This document shows, one piece after another, positions 26,507 through 34,494 of a DNA stretch of 64,000 nucleotides. This DNA is from Candidatus Latescibacterota bacterium (GTDB lineage: Bacteria; JAAXHH01): NCBI GenBank assembly GCA_022823465.1, contig JAJEHX010000038.1, forward strand, positions 1-64,000, in the 5' to 3' direction. Made by a program: the position numbers and the translations under genes. The notes beneath the pieces were generated by a model. The model worked only from the letters and a program-made list of their open reading frames with translations, searched no databases and was not told the DNA's origin. Position 1 is the first letter of the stretch. Every line of letters starts with the position of its first letter.

Positions 26507-27612
26507 CCGATTGGGTTTCCCTGCATGTCCAGGTTGTAGAGTTCTCTCGCGGTTTCCACGAATACCCGCCGCTTCAGCCCGGCATCCACGCCGGGCAGCA
26601 CCGAATCCGGTGATTCCCAGTCCCAGTGTGGGTAGTCGCTGGCGTAGACAAGGATTTCGTCCGCGTGCAGCCAGTCCAGGAAGGTCCCGAGGTCCTTGCG
26701 GGTCGGCGGCTGTTCCATGGGCTGGCATCCGAACCGGATGTGTTCTCGTATGTACTCGCTCGGAGGCCGTTTAACCCAGGGCGTGTAGTCGCGGACCGCC
26801 TTCCAGTCCGCGTCCATATGCCACATCAGGCCCGGTACCCAGAAGGTGTCGTGTTCGATGAAGAGGAATTTGAGATCGGGGAATTTCTCGAACGTTCCTT
26901 CGCAGATCAGGCTCGAGACGTGCGCCATGGCGATCTGGGGCCGGGCCATGCGCATTTCCAGGTAGTAGGAAGGATATCCGGCGGCCGTGGGGGCATTGGC
27001 GAAGCCGGCGCCCTCCACGCCGAAGTGCACGCACATGGGAAGCCGGCACTCCTGCGCCGCTTCGTAGATAGGGTCGTAGAACCGGTTCCCGAAGGGCATG
27101 CGCCCCCCGGCGGGCATGATGACCTGGAGCACCTCGGGCCTGTCGCCGATCCGCCGGATCTCCGCGGCCGCCTGCTTGGGATCGGACGGCGCGAGCGCAA
27201 CCGATGCGCGGAACCGTCCGTCCGCCTTGATCCAGGTCTCCAGGGTCCAGTCGTTGAATGCCCGGCACATGGCGGCGCCGAAGTCGGCGTCCGGATGCAC
27301 CGCGGCTCCGTATACCGTTACCCCCGTCAACAGGGCGACATCGATACCGTATTCATCGAGATGGTGCGTGCGGGCCAGCTCGATGTTGCTGCTGGGATGG
27401 GTCTCGGTGTGTTCCCAGAGTTCGGCCCGGCAGCCGCCCTTAGGGAGATTGGTATATACGAGGCCGGGCATCATGGACCCGAAGTCCTTCACGTATTCCA
27501 CGTAATGAGCCGGCAGATAGGGAAAAAGATCTTCAATTTCCACGACGCCGTGGTGCAGGTCGCAGTCGATGAGGTTTATCTTCGGCACGGACTTCGGTAC
27601 GACTTCAGCCAT
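26503..27612 (-). CDS. Amidohydrolase family 2 (ACMSD-like TIM barrel)
   Basis: Metal-dependent hydrolase or decarboxylase of the amidohydrolase-2 superfamily. The 369-residue protein from ATG 27612 has the N-terminal metal motif DCDLHH, then VHFGVEG, EHDTFW and the C-terminal SDYPHWD, the expected ligands of the barrel. Relatives include gamma-resorcylate and amino-carboxymuconate-semialdehyde decarboxylases, so aromatic or ring-cleavage chemistry is possible but unproven. The coupled Rieske gene supports an oxidative-catabolism context. Confidence 0.85.
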   Translation of the reverse strand: MAEVVPKSVPKINLIDCDLHHGVVEIEDLFPYLPAHYVEYVKDFGSMMPGLVYTNLPKGGCRAELWEHTETHPSSNIELARTHHLDEYGIDVALLTGVTVYGAAVHPDADFGAAMCRAFNDWTLETWIKADGRFRASVALAPSDPKQAAAEIRRIGDRPEVLQVIMPAGGRMPFGNRFYDPIYEAAQECRLPMCVHFGVEGAGFANAPTAAGYPSYYLEMRMARPQIAMAHVSSLICEGTFEKFPDLKFLFIEHDTFWVPGLMWHMDADWKAVRDYTPWVKRPPSEYIREHIRFGCQPMEQPPTRKDLGTFLDWLHADEILVYASDYPHWDWESPDSVLPGVDAGLKRRVFVETARELYNLDMQGNPIG

Positions 27613-27974
27613 GATCTCGGACAAACTTCCTGGAACTCGACGGAATTATTCGGAAAGGCGTTTCTGCCATAAACACGCTATACAGCCGTACTGTCAAGCT
27701 GATTCATGGTTTCCGCGCCTAGGCATGGCACCGTCTGGTTGATACGCGAATGCCGGCGTGCCCGGTGCGCGGATGCCGGCGTGCCGGCACGCGGATGCCG
27801 GCTCAAATGTGACGTCCGGCCCGGCTCGAAGAGCCCGCGGGACCGGCTATGTCGGTGAACTGGACGACCCGGATGAATTTCTGCTTTTCATTTGCAGACG
27901 AGACGCTAAATTTCCATACCGTTTCATACTTGCGACTTAAATCGACCGCGCAGCCTGATCTGCATTGGACGCCT
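27613..27974. other. Divergent intergenic region, amidohydrolase / terC
   Basis: 362 bases with no convincing gene. It holds the 22-23-bp tandem repeat at 27745-27803 and, on the minus strand, a TTGACA (27692-27697) with only a weak -10 (GTTTAT, 27669-27674, 17-bp spacer) that could drive the amidohydrolase operon. The terC frame stays open leftwards to 27849, but residues before ATG 27975 do not look like the family. Confidence 0.5.
27745..27803. repeat. Tandem repeat, 22-23-bp units, about 2.6 copies
   Basis: Copies at 27745-27767 and 27768-27789 plus a partial at 27790-27803 share CGCGRATGCCGGCGTGCC (R = A or G). It lies in the divergent intergenic region upstream of terC. Confidence 0.85.
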
Positions 27975-28697
27975 ATGTTATCCTGGATTAACGATCCCGA
28001 GGCCTGGATAGCCCTCGTCACGCTCACGACCCTGGAGATCGTCCTGGGCATCGACAACATTGTCGTGCTCTCGATTCTCGTGGGGCGTCTGCCGGTCCAC
28101 CGCCGGCAACGGGCCCGCATTATAGGACTCGGGCTGGCCATGATCATGCGGCTGGGGCTGCTGCTGACGCTGGCCTGGATAATGACGCTGCAGGCGACGC
28201 TGTTCACGCTGTTCGGCGAGGCTTTTTCGGGCCGGGACCTCATTCTGATATTCGGAGGACTGTTTCTCCTCGTGAAGAGCACGACAGAGATACATGGAAC
28301 ATTCGAGGAACACAAAGCGACCCAGCATACCCCCAAAGTAAGCTCCTACGCCGGCGTCTTGGTACAGATCGCGCTGATCGACATCATCTTTTCGCTGGAT
28401 TCCGTCATTACGGCGGTCGGCATGGCGGAACACGTCCCCGTGATGATGCTGGCGATCATCATCGCCGTACTCTTCATGATGCTGGCCGCCCGATCGATCG
28501 GGGAATTCGTCGACGCCAACCCTACGGTGAAGATGCTGGCGTTGAGTTTTCTCGTGCTGATCGGCGTAGCGCTCATCGCCGACGGATTCGATCTTCATAT
28601 TCCCAAAGGATACATCTACTTCGCCATGGCTTTTTCGGTCGGCGTGGAAATCCTGAACATGAAACTGCGGCGCAGCCAGGACGGTAACGGCCAATAG
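27975..28697 (+). CDS. TerC-family integral membrane protein
   Basis: Polytopic membrane protein of the TerC/Alx family, linked to metal-ion (Mn2+) export or tellurite resistance in characterised members. ATG 27975 gives 240 residues beginning MLSWINDPEAWIALVTLT, as relatives do. Acidic transmembrane motifs LEIVLGIDNIVVLS and DIIFSLDSVITAVGMA are typical. The upstream ribosome site is weak. An aldo/keto reductase follows 26 bases later. Confidence 0.88.
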   Translation: MLSWINDPEAWIALVTLTTLEIVLGIDNIVVLSILVGRLPVHRRQRARIIGLGLAMIMRLGLLLTLAWIMTLQATLFTLFGEAFSGRDLILIFGGLFLLVKSTTEIHGTFEEHKATQHTPKVSSYAGVLVQIALIDIIFSLDSVITAVGMAEHVPVMMLAIIIAVLFMMLAARSIGEFVDANPTVKMLALSFLVLIGVALIADGFDLHIPKGYIYFAMAFSVGVEILNMKLRRSQDGNGQ

Positions 28698-28723
28698 CCG
28701 TGTGCGAAACCGGAGAGGGTCAC

Positions 28724-29704
28724 ATGGAATACCGGCAGCTCGGACGGTACGGCGTGCGCGTGTCTCCCATCTGTCTCGGCACGGCGTTCCGGGGCTTCTG
28801 GGCCGGCCAGACGGACGAGAAGACCTGCATCCGCACGATTGAGACGGCGGTGGACCTCGGGATCAACTTCATCGACTGCGCCAACTTCTACTTCGGCGGC
28901 AGGTGCGAGGAAGTGCTGGGCAAGGCCCTCGTCGGCATGAAGGACAAGCGGGATAACCTGGTAATCACCAGCAAGGTCTGGAGCGAGATCGGGCCGGGAC
29001 CGAACGACAGGGGCACATCGCGCTACCATATCATGCGGGAGATCGACCGCTCATTGAAACGCCTGGGGCTGGACCACATCGACCTCTACCTGCTCCATAA
29101 CTGGGATGCGGACACGCCGCTGGACGAGACGCTGGACGCCATGAACGACGTGGTCAGACAGGGCAAGGCCCGGTATGTCGGCATGTGCAATTACACGGCC
29201 GCGCAGGTCGTCGAGGCGCTGTGGGTGGCCGACAAGCACGGTTTCGCGACGCCGGTCTGCCTGCAGAACCACTACAACCTGATCCATCGTTCCGGCGTGG
29301 AAGATGAGCTCCTCGACCGGTGTCGCCAACATGGCCTGGGGATGATGACGTACAGTCCCATCGCCGTCGGCCTGCTTTCGGGCCGGTGCCGGCGGGGCGA
29401 AGATCCTCCCGCGGACTCGATCTGGGCAAAAGATATCGAGCGGTTCAGGAAAACCATGACTCCGGCCGTCGACCAGGTCATAGCCACGTTGATCGACGCG
29501 GCCGCTGAGCTTGGCAAGACCCCCGCGCAGGTCGCTTTCGCGTGGATCCTGGATCATCCCGAAGTGACAGCCGCCATGACCGGCCCGGACCAGCCGGAAC
29601 ACGTGGAGGAGGTCTGCGGAGGCGCGGGCTGGACGCTGCCCGGCGAGATCCGAAGCAAACTTGACGAGGCTTCCGCCCCGGATCGCCTCGGACCGGTTGG
29701 GTAG
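28724..29704 (+). CDS. Aldo/keto reductase
   Basis: NADPH-dependent oxidoreductase with a TIM-barrel fold. The 326 residues start MEYRQLGRYGVRVSPICLG and have the catalytic set: Asp in FIDCANFY with Tyr nearby, Lys in VITSKVW, and His in YLLHNWDADTP. The C-terminal cofactor loop includes GKTPAQVAFAWIL. ATG 28724, with GGAGAGGG before it, is preferred over GTG 28700. Physiological substrate unknown. Confidence 0.9.
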   Translation: MEYRQLGRYGVRVSPICLGTAFRGFWAGQTDEKTCIRTIETAVDLGINFIDCANFYFGGRCEEVLGKALVGMKDKRDNLVITSKVWSEIGPGPNDRGTSRYHIMREIDRSLKRLGLDHIDLYLLHNWDADTPLDETLDAMNDVVRQGKARYVGMCNYTAAQVVEALWVADKHGFATPVCLQNHYNLIHRSGVEDELLDRCRQHGLGMMTYSPIAVGLLSGRCRRGEDPPADSIWAKDIERFRKTMTPAVDQVIATLIDAAAELGKTPAQVAFAWILDHPEVTAAMTGPDQPEHVEEVCGGAGWTLPGEIRSKLDEASAPDRLGPVG

Positions 29705-29764
29705 CGCAGTCCCCCACAGCCAGAATCCCTGCCGGCATGTGGGACGGTGTGACGGCGCTCCCTC

Positions 29765-31093
29765 TTAATCGTCTTCTAACCGACTCCGGTATCCTTCTTC
29801 ATCCATCCCGGCCATCCGATCGATCCTGAGCCGCTGAACGCGGGTAGGCTCCACGCGCAGCGCCGTCATCAGGTGCGCGCCGGCACGGACCTGTTCCCCT
29901 TGCCTGGGAATGTGACCCAGCAACTCGATCATGACTCCGCCCGTGGTGTCCGAGGTCAGTTCGTCGGGAAGTTGCAGCCCGCAGGCCCTGGTGACCTGGT
30001 CGACGGGACAACTGGCTTCGACCTCGAAGCGGTGGGGCCCCGTCCGCACGATGAGCGGCGCTTCGCTGTCGAATTCGTCCTGTATGGGGCCTACCAGTTC
30101 CTCCAGGACGTTTTCCAAAGTGATCATCCCGGAAACCGTTCCAAACTCGTCCACCAGGACGGCCAGCATGGTATTGCGGCGCTGGAATTCCAGGAGCAGC
30201 GCGTCCAGCCTGATGGTCTCGGGCAGGAACAGCGGGTCCCGTGCGATCTCTTCCAGGCTGGAGGAGCCCTGTTCGTCGAACAGGTTCCGGAACAGGTCCT
30301 TGACATGAACAATACCGACGATCTGGTCCAGGTCCTCGTTGCATAGCGGGAAGCGCGTATGCCCCGACTCGGCCACCACACGCAGTTTCGTTTCCCTGTC
30401 ATCGTGCTGGTTCAGGTAGACGATCTGGTTGCGGGGCAGCATGTACCGGCGCGCGACTTTCTCTTCCAGATCGAGCACGTTTTCCATGATCCGCCGTTCC
30501 CGCCGGGAAACGTGGCCGCCCGCCACCATGGTCACCAAAGTCATCCGCAATTCAGGTTCCGTGATGGATCCAAGCTGCTCGTTCGAGATGCGTATACCCA
30601 AGCACCTCAGCATGAGGTTGGCGCTGACGTTCAGCAACCAGATGAATGGCCGGAACACCTTGTAGAAGACGACGAGCGGAATCCCGATGGCCAGGGCCAC
30701 CTGCCGGTACTTCTGCAGCGCGACGAATTTAGGGACAAGCTCTCCCGCGGTGATCAGCAGGAAAGTCATGATCGCAAAGGCGACCGGGATCGCAATAAGG
30801 TGGGAGGTCTCGGCGGAGAAACCCAGGGAAAGAACAAGCGGTTCGAGAAGCGCGGCCACGGTCCGTTCGCTGAACCAGCCGAGTCCCAGGCTGCCGAGTG
30901 TAACACCCAGTTGACACGAAGAAAGGTAGGTGTCAAGGCTGTGCAGGATGTTACGAACGATCTGTGCCGTCTTGCTGCCGTCCTTCGCCAGCACCTCGAT
31001 TTCAGACAGACGTATCTTTACCAGCGCGAATTCCGCTGCCACGAAGAAGCCGTTGAACGCGACCAGCAGAAGGACGATGATTAAGTCGGTCAT
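29765..31093 (-). CDS. CNNM/CBS/CorC-HlyC domain membrane protein
   Basis: Hemolysin-C/CorC-like family, related to Mg2+/Co2+ efflux. The 442 residues have an N-terminal DUF21/CNNM membrane domain (helices to about residue 160, beginning MTDLIIVLLLVAFNGFFVAAE), a CBS pair (about 205-330, with TRFPLC and DEFGTVSGMITLENVLEELVG regions) and a C-terminal CorC_HlyC domain. It converges on the aldo/keto reductase across 60 bases. Confidence 0.9.
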   Translation of the reverse strand: MTDLIIVLLLVAFNGFFVAAEFALVKIRLSEIEVLAKDGSKTAQIVRNILHSLDTYLSSCQLGVTLGSLGLGWFSERTVAALLEPLVLSLGFSAETSHLIAIPVAFAIMTFLLITAGELVPKFVALQKYRQVALAIGIPLVVFYKVFRPFIWLLNVSANLMLRCLGIRISNEQLGSITEPELRMTLVTMVAGGHVSRRERRIMENVLDLEEKVARRYMLPRNQIVYLNQHDDRETKLRVVAESGHTRFPLCNEDLDQIVGIVHVKDLFRNLFDEQGSSSLEEIARDPLFLPETIRLDALLLEFQRRNTMLAVLVDEFGTVSGMITLENVLEELVGPIQDEFDSEAPLIVRTGPHRFEVEASCPVDQVTRACGLQLPDELTSDTTGGVMIELLGHIPRQGEQVRAGAHLMTALRVEPTRVQRLRIDRMAGMDEEGYRSRLEDD

Positions 31094-31145
31094 GGTCAGG
31101 GGAAGATCGGGGCGTACCTGTGGTGGATGCAGTCAGGACCAGGGG

Positions 31146-31616
31146 CTATCGGCGAACGGGACCACCGAATCTATCGGCCAGCACCTCGCGGCGGTAGTCG
31201 AAAATCGCGTTCAGTTTATTTTTGACGATCGCTGCATGTACCATACGGCCCAGAAATCCAAATGGCAAGGCATAATGGATAAGGTCGGTCATTTCTACCC
31301 CGTGCGTTGTGGACTGCAATCGGTGTTCGTGGTGCCAGAACCTGTAAGGCCCGGATCTCTGCTCGTCAATGAAATAACTAAGTGGTTCTGCCTGAGTGAT
31401 TTCCGTGATCCAGTCAAAGCAGAACATCCTGTAAAGCGTGAGCCTGTACGTGATGAGGAGACCCGGATATACGCGGTCCGGGAGTTCGGAAGTAACGGTC
31501 AGTCCGAGCCCTGGCGGGGTCAGGTCGCGCAGGTGCTCGGGACGGCACAGAAAGTCCCACGCGGAGTCCAGGGATAAGGGCAGAATCTGTTTTCGTCGCA
31601 ACCTGTAGACATGCAT
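31146..31616 (-). CDS. SRPBCC-superfamily protein
   Basis: A 156-residue START-like fold protein. It begins HVYRLRRKQILPLSLDSAWDF with the typical first strand and helix, and has EQRSGPYRFWHHEHRL in the middle. Genes of this type are often fused or adjacent to TIGR01777 epimerases. Here it is divergent from one (31825-32742), so a shared lipid or cofactor-related function is a reasonable guess. No catalytic residues can be assigned. Confidence 0.75.
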   Translation of the reverse strand: MHVYRLRRKQILPLSLDSAWDFLCRPEHLRDLTPPGLGLTVTSELPDRVYPGLLITYRLTLYRMFCFDWITEITQAEPLSYFIDEQRSGPYRFWHHEHRLQSTTHGVEMTDLIHYALPFGFLGRMVHAAIVKNKLNAIFDYRREVLADRFGGPVRR

Positions 31617-31786
31617 GGGATGTAGGCTCTCCAGTTCGCGTTTTCGTCAAGTCGTGGCGCGGCCGGCTGTGATGCCCGACGGACGGGAAAATCCTGTACG
31701 AAGCGGCTCCATCTGAATATTACGGGAATCCTCTGGGCGGGTCAATCCCCATAACCCAGGCGGGGCATTGCGCGGTCTTGCCGACC

Positions 31787-31815
31787 TTGACACCGCGCCG
31801 GCCCGGTTTTACCTT
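31787..31815 (+). promoter_or_regulatory. Candidate promoter of the TIGR01777 epimerase
   Basis: Perfect TTGACA at 31787-31792, 17-base spacer, then TACCTT at 31810-31815. If used, transcription would start almost at ATG 31825, giving a near-leaderless mRNA. The -10 is weak. Confidence 0.3.
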
Positions 31816-31824
31816 CGCCACACT

Positions 31825-32742
31825 ATGGTCATACTCGTTACCGGCGGATCGGGGTTGATCGGCCGCCGGTTGATCCCATACCTCGAAGCGCAGGATCACC
31901 GCGTCATTCGCCTGGTCAGATCCAGGGACCTGGCCAGCGAGAAGGCGGCCTTCTGGTCTACCTCGGAAGGCCGTGTTTACTGGGACGAACCCGGGGGGAT
32001 AGACGCCGTCGTGCACCTGGCGGGCGAGTCGATCCTGGGCCGGTGGACCAAGGCCAAGAAGGCCCGGATACGCGACAGCCGCGTTGCCCCCACCCGCAAC
32101 CTATGCACGTTTCTCGCGGCGATGGAGGCACCGCCCAGAGTCCTGGTGGCCGCGTCGGCCACGGGTTTCTACGGACACCGGGGCGAAGAGTTGCTGGGGG
32201 AAGCGTCCCCGTCGGGAGACGGTTATCTGCCCGAGGTATGCAGGCAGTGGGAAGCGGCTACGGAACCGGCTCGCTCGGCCGGGATTCGGGTCGTGAATCT
32301 GCGCATCGGCATGGTGCTGACTTCGGAAGGTGGTGCGCTGGCCGCCATGCGCACGCCCTTCCGGCTGGCGCTGGGCGGAAAGGTCGGGGACGGGCGGCAG
32401 TACATGAGCTGGATTTCCCGGGACGACCTGGTCGCTGCAATACGTTTCATCCTGGAATCGGACGATCTGGACGGGTCCGTCAACGCCGTTGCCCCCCAAC
32501 CCGTTACCAACGCGGAGTTTACCCGGATACTGGGCCTTGCGCTGCATCGTCCGACCCCTTTTTCGGTACCTGCCTTCGTTATCCGTTTGTTGTTCGGCCA
32601 AATGGGCAGGGACCTGCTCCTGGCGAGCGCACGCGTCGAACCCAGACGTCTCCGGGAAGCGGGTTTCCAGTTCGAGCATGCGGAGCTGGAGGCCGCGCTG
32701 CTCGCCCTGTTGCGGACGAAGCCTTCGAAACTTGCGCACTGA
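31825..32742 (+). CDS. TIGR01777-family NAD(P)-dependent epimerase-like protein
   Basis: Extended-SDR fold protein of the YfcH/TIGR01777 family with a C-terminal DUF1731 region. From ATG 31825 the 305 residues begin MVILVTGGSGLIG (nucleotide-binding GxxGxxG at 7-13), then SATGFYGHRGEE and SWISRDDLVAAI. The reaction is uncharacterised in most bacteria. Confidence 0.88.
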   Translation: MVILVTGGSGLIGRRLIPYLEAQDHRVIRLVRSRDLASEKAAFWSTSEGRVYWDEPGGIDAVVHLAGESILGRWTKAKKARIRDSRVAPTRNLCTFLAAMEAPPRVLVAASATGFYGHRGEELLGEASPSGDGYLPEVCRQWEAATEPARSAGIRVVNLRIGMVLTSEGGALAAMRTPFRLALGGKVGDGRQYMSWISRDDLVAAIRFILESDDLDGSVNAVAPQPVTNAEFTRILGLALHRPTPFSVPAFVIRLLFGQMGRDLLLASARVEPRRLREAGFQFEHAELEAALLALLRTKPSKLAH

Positions 32743-32763
32743 GCAGGCCGGACCGAATCTCTA

Positions 32764-32817
32764 CGACGGCGGTGCCTCCCGCGATGGCGGTGCCTCCCGC
32801 GATGGCGATGCCTCCCG
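32764..32817. repeat. Tandem repeat, three 18-bp units before abgT
   Basis: Units 32764-32781, 32782-32799 and 32800-32817 read CGAYGGCGRTGCCTCCCG (Y = C or T, R = A or G), each differing from the next by one base. The array ends 13 bases before the abgT ribosome site AGGAAGGG. Confidence 0.95.
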
Positions 32818-32842
32818 TCACTAGAAACACTTAGGAAGGGCC

Positions 32843-34477
32843 ATGAGTACCGACAGTCGGAAACAGCAACAACCCGCGCAGGATCAACCGGCACCCGCGG
32901 GCGCAGCGGCTTCAAGCGGATTCCTGGACGCCATCGAGCGGGTCGGGAACCGCCTTCCGGATCCGGCGACGCTCTTCCTGATCGGCGCGCTGTTCATCAT
33001 CGTCCTCTCCGATATCGCGGCCCGCGGCCAGTGGACCGTGGTCCAGCGCCTGCCGGAACAGGTGGTCCTGCAGGATGGTACGACCGGCGTGGAATGGCGC
33101 GAGACCGGGAAGACCTTCACGTCCACCAGCCTGCTTTCCCGGGACGGCCTCTTCTGGGTCGTGGCCAACATGGTGGAGAACTTCATGCGATTCCCGCCGC
33201 TCGGCGTCGTGCTGGTCGGGATGCTGGGCATTGGCGTGGCGGAGCGGACCGGCATGATCGGCGCTCTGCTCAAGGCGTTCATGCTGGCGGTACCGGGCCG
33301 GTTGCTGACCCCGGCCATGGTCTTTATCGGCATCATGTCGTCCATGACGCTCGACGCCGGATACGTCATTCTTCCTCCCCTCGCGGCGGCGCTGTACAAG
33401 GCGGTCGGCCGGTCACCGCTGGCCGGCCTTGCCGCCGTATTCGCGGGCGTATCCGCGGGATTCAACGCCAACCTCTTCGTGACGGGCCTGGATCCCCTGC
33501 TGGCCGGCCTTTCCACGGCCGGAGCGCAGACGATCGACGCGGCCTACCAGGTCGCCGCCACGTGCAACTGGTACTTCATGATCGCATCGACGGTGGTCAT
33601 GACCCTGGCGGGGTGGGTCGTCACGGCCTGGTTCGTCGAACGCCGCCTTGCGGGCAAGTCCCCCGAGGAAGGCGGACCGGCGCCCGCTTCGTCGCCGGAC
33701 CCAGACGAACACGGGCTGACCGAAGTGGAGAAGCGGGGTATGGCCCGCGCGTCGCTGGCGTTCTGCGTGGTGTTCTTCGGCATCGTGTTCATGATCCTGT
33801 GGCCCGGCGCTCCGCTGCACGGCACAGGCAATCTGTTCGACCGGTGGGTGGAGGCCATCGTGCCCCTGCTGCTTTTCTGTTTCATCCTGCCCGGCATCGT
33901 GTACGGGATCTCGGTGGGCGCCGTCAAGAGCGACAAGGACGCGGCCCGGCTGCTCATCGAAACGATCGCCACCATGGCCCCGATCATCGTCCTGGCCTTC
34001 TTCGCCGCCCAGTTCATCGCCTACTTCCAGTATTCGGGACTCGGCCAGATGCTGGCGATGGCCGGCGGCCAGGCCCTCGGCCAAGCGCAGATGCCGGCGT
34101 GGATGCTGATGATCGCCTTCATCCTCGTCACGCTGGTGTTCAACCTGCTGATCGGTTCCATGTCCGCCAAGTACGCCCTCTTCGCGCCGATCTTCATCCC
34201 CATGTTCATGATGGTGGGCATCAGTCCCGAGCTGACCCAGGCGGCCTACCGGATCGGCGACTCCGTCAGCAACACCATTACGCCGCTGAACCCCTACCTG
34301 GTGATCATCCTGGTCTTCATGCGCCAGTTCGTGCCCAAAGGAGGCATGGGCACGCTGATCTCCACGATGCTTCCCTATACCGTGGTATTCGCCGTCATCT
34401 GGACGATTCTCCTCGTGGCCTGGATGGCGATGGGCATTCCCCTCGGCCCCGCGGGCGGACTGGTCTACGTACCCTGA
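32843..34477 (+). CDS. AbgT-family transporter
   Basis: Polytopic transporter of the AbgT family (p-aminobenzoyl-glutamate uptake or sulfonamide efflux in studied members). The 544 residues have a hydrophilic 25-residue N-terminus, then about 11-12 helices. Family features are RVGNRLPDPATLFLIG, the SSMTLDAGYVILPPL segment and the C-terminal GDSVSNTITPLNPYLVIIL. It converges on the SLC13-type gene, leaving only 17 bases between stops. Confidence 0.9.
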   Translation: MSTDSRKQQQPAQDQPAPAGAAASSGFLDAIERVGNRLPDPATLFLIGALFIIVLSDIAARGQWTVVQRLPEQVVLQDGTTGVEWRETGKTFTSTSLLSRDGLFWVVANMVENFMRFPPLGVVLVGMLGIGVAERTGMIGALLKAFMLAVPGRLLTPAMVFIGIMSSMTLDAGYVILPPLAAALYKAVGRSPLAGLAAVFAGVSAGFNANLFVTGLDPLLAGLSTAGAQTIDAAYQVAATCNWYFMIASTVVMTLAGWVVTAWFVERRLAGKSPEEGGPAPASSPDPDEHGLTEVEKRGMARASLAFCVVFFGIVFMILWPGAPLHGTGNLFDRWVEAIVPLLLFCFILPGIVYGISVGAVKSDKDAARLLIETIATMAPIIVLAFFAAQFIAYFQYSGLGQMLAMAGGQALGQAQMPAWMLMIAFILVTLVFNLLIGSMSAKYALFAPIFIPMFMMVGISPELTQAAYRIGDSVSNTITPLNPYLVIILVFMRQFVPKGGMGTLISTMLPYTVVFAVIWTILLVAWMAMGIPLGPAGGLVYVP

Positions 34478-34494
34478 ATACCCGAACTAACGCA

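Noticed and set aside
29710-29745. Possible terminator between the aldo/keto reductase and the CNNM gene
   Set aside because: CCCACA/TGTGGG can pair across a 19-base loop but the stem is short and no T-tract follows.
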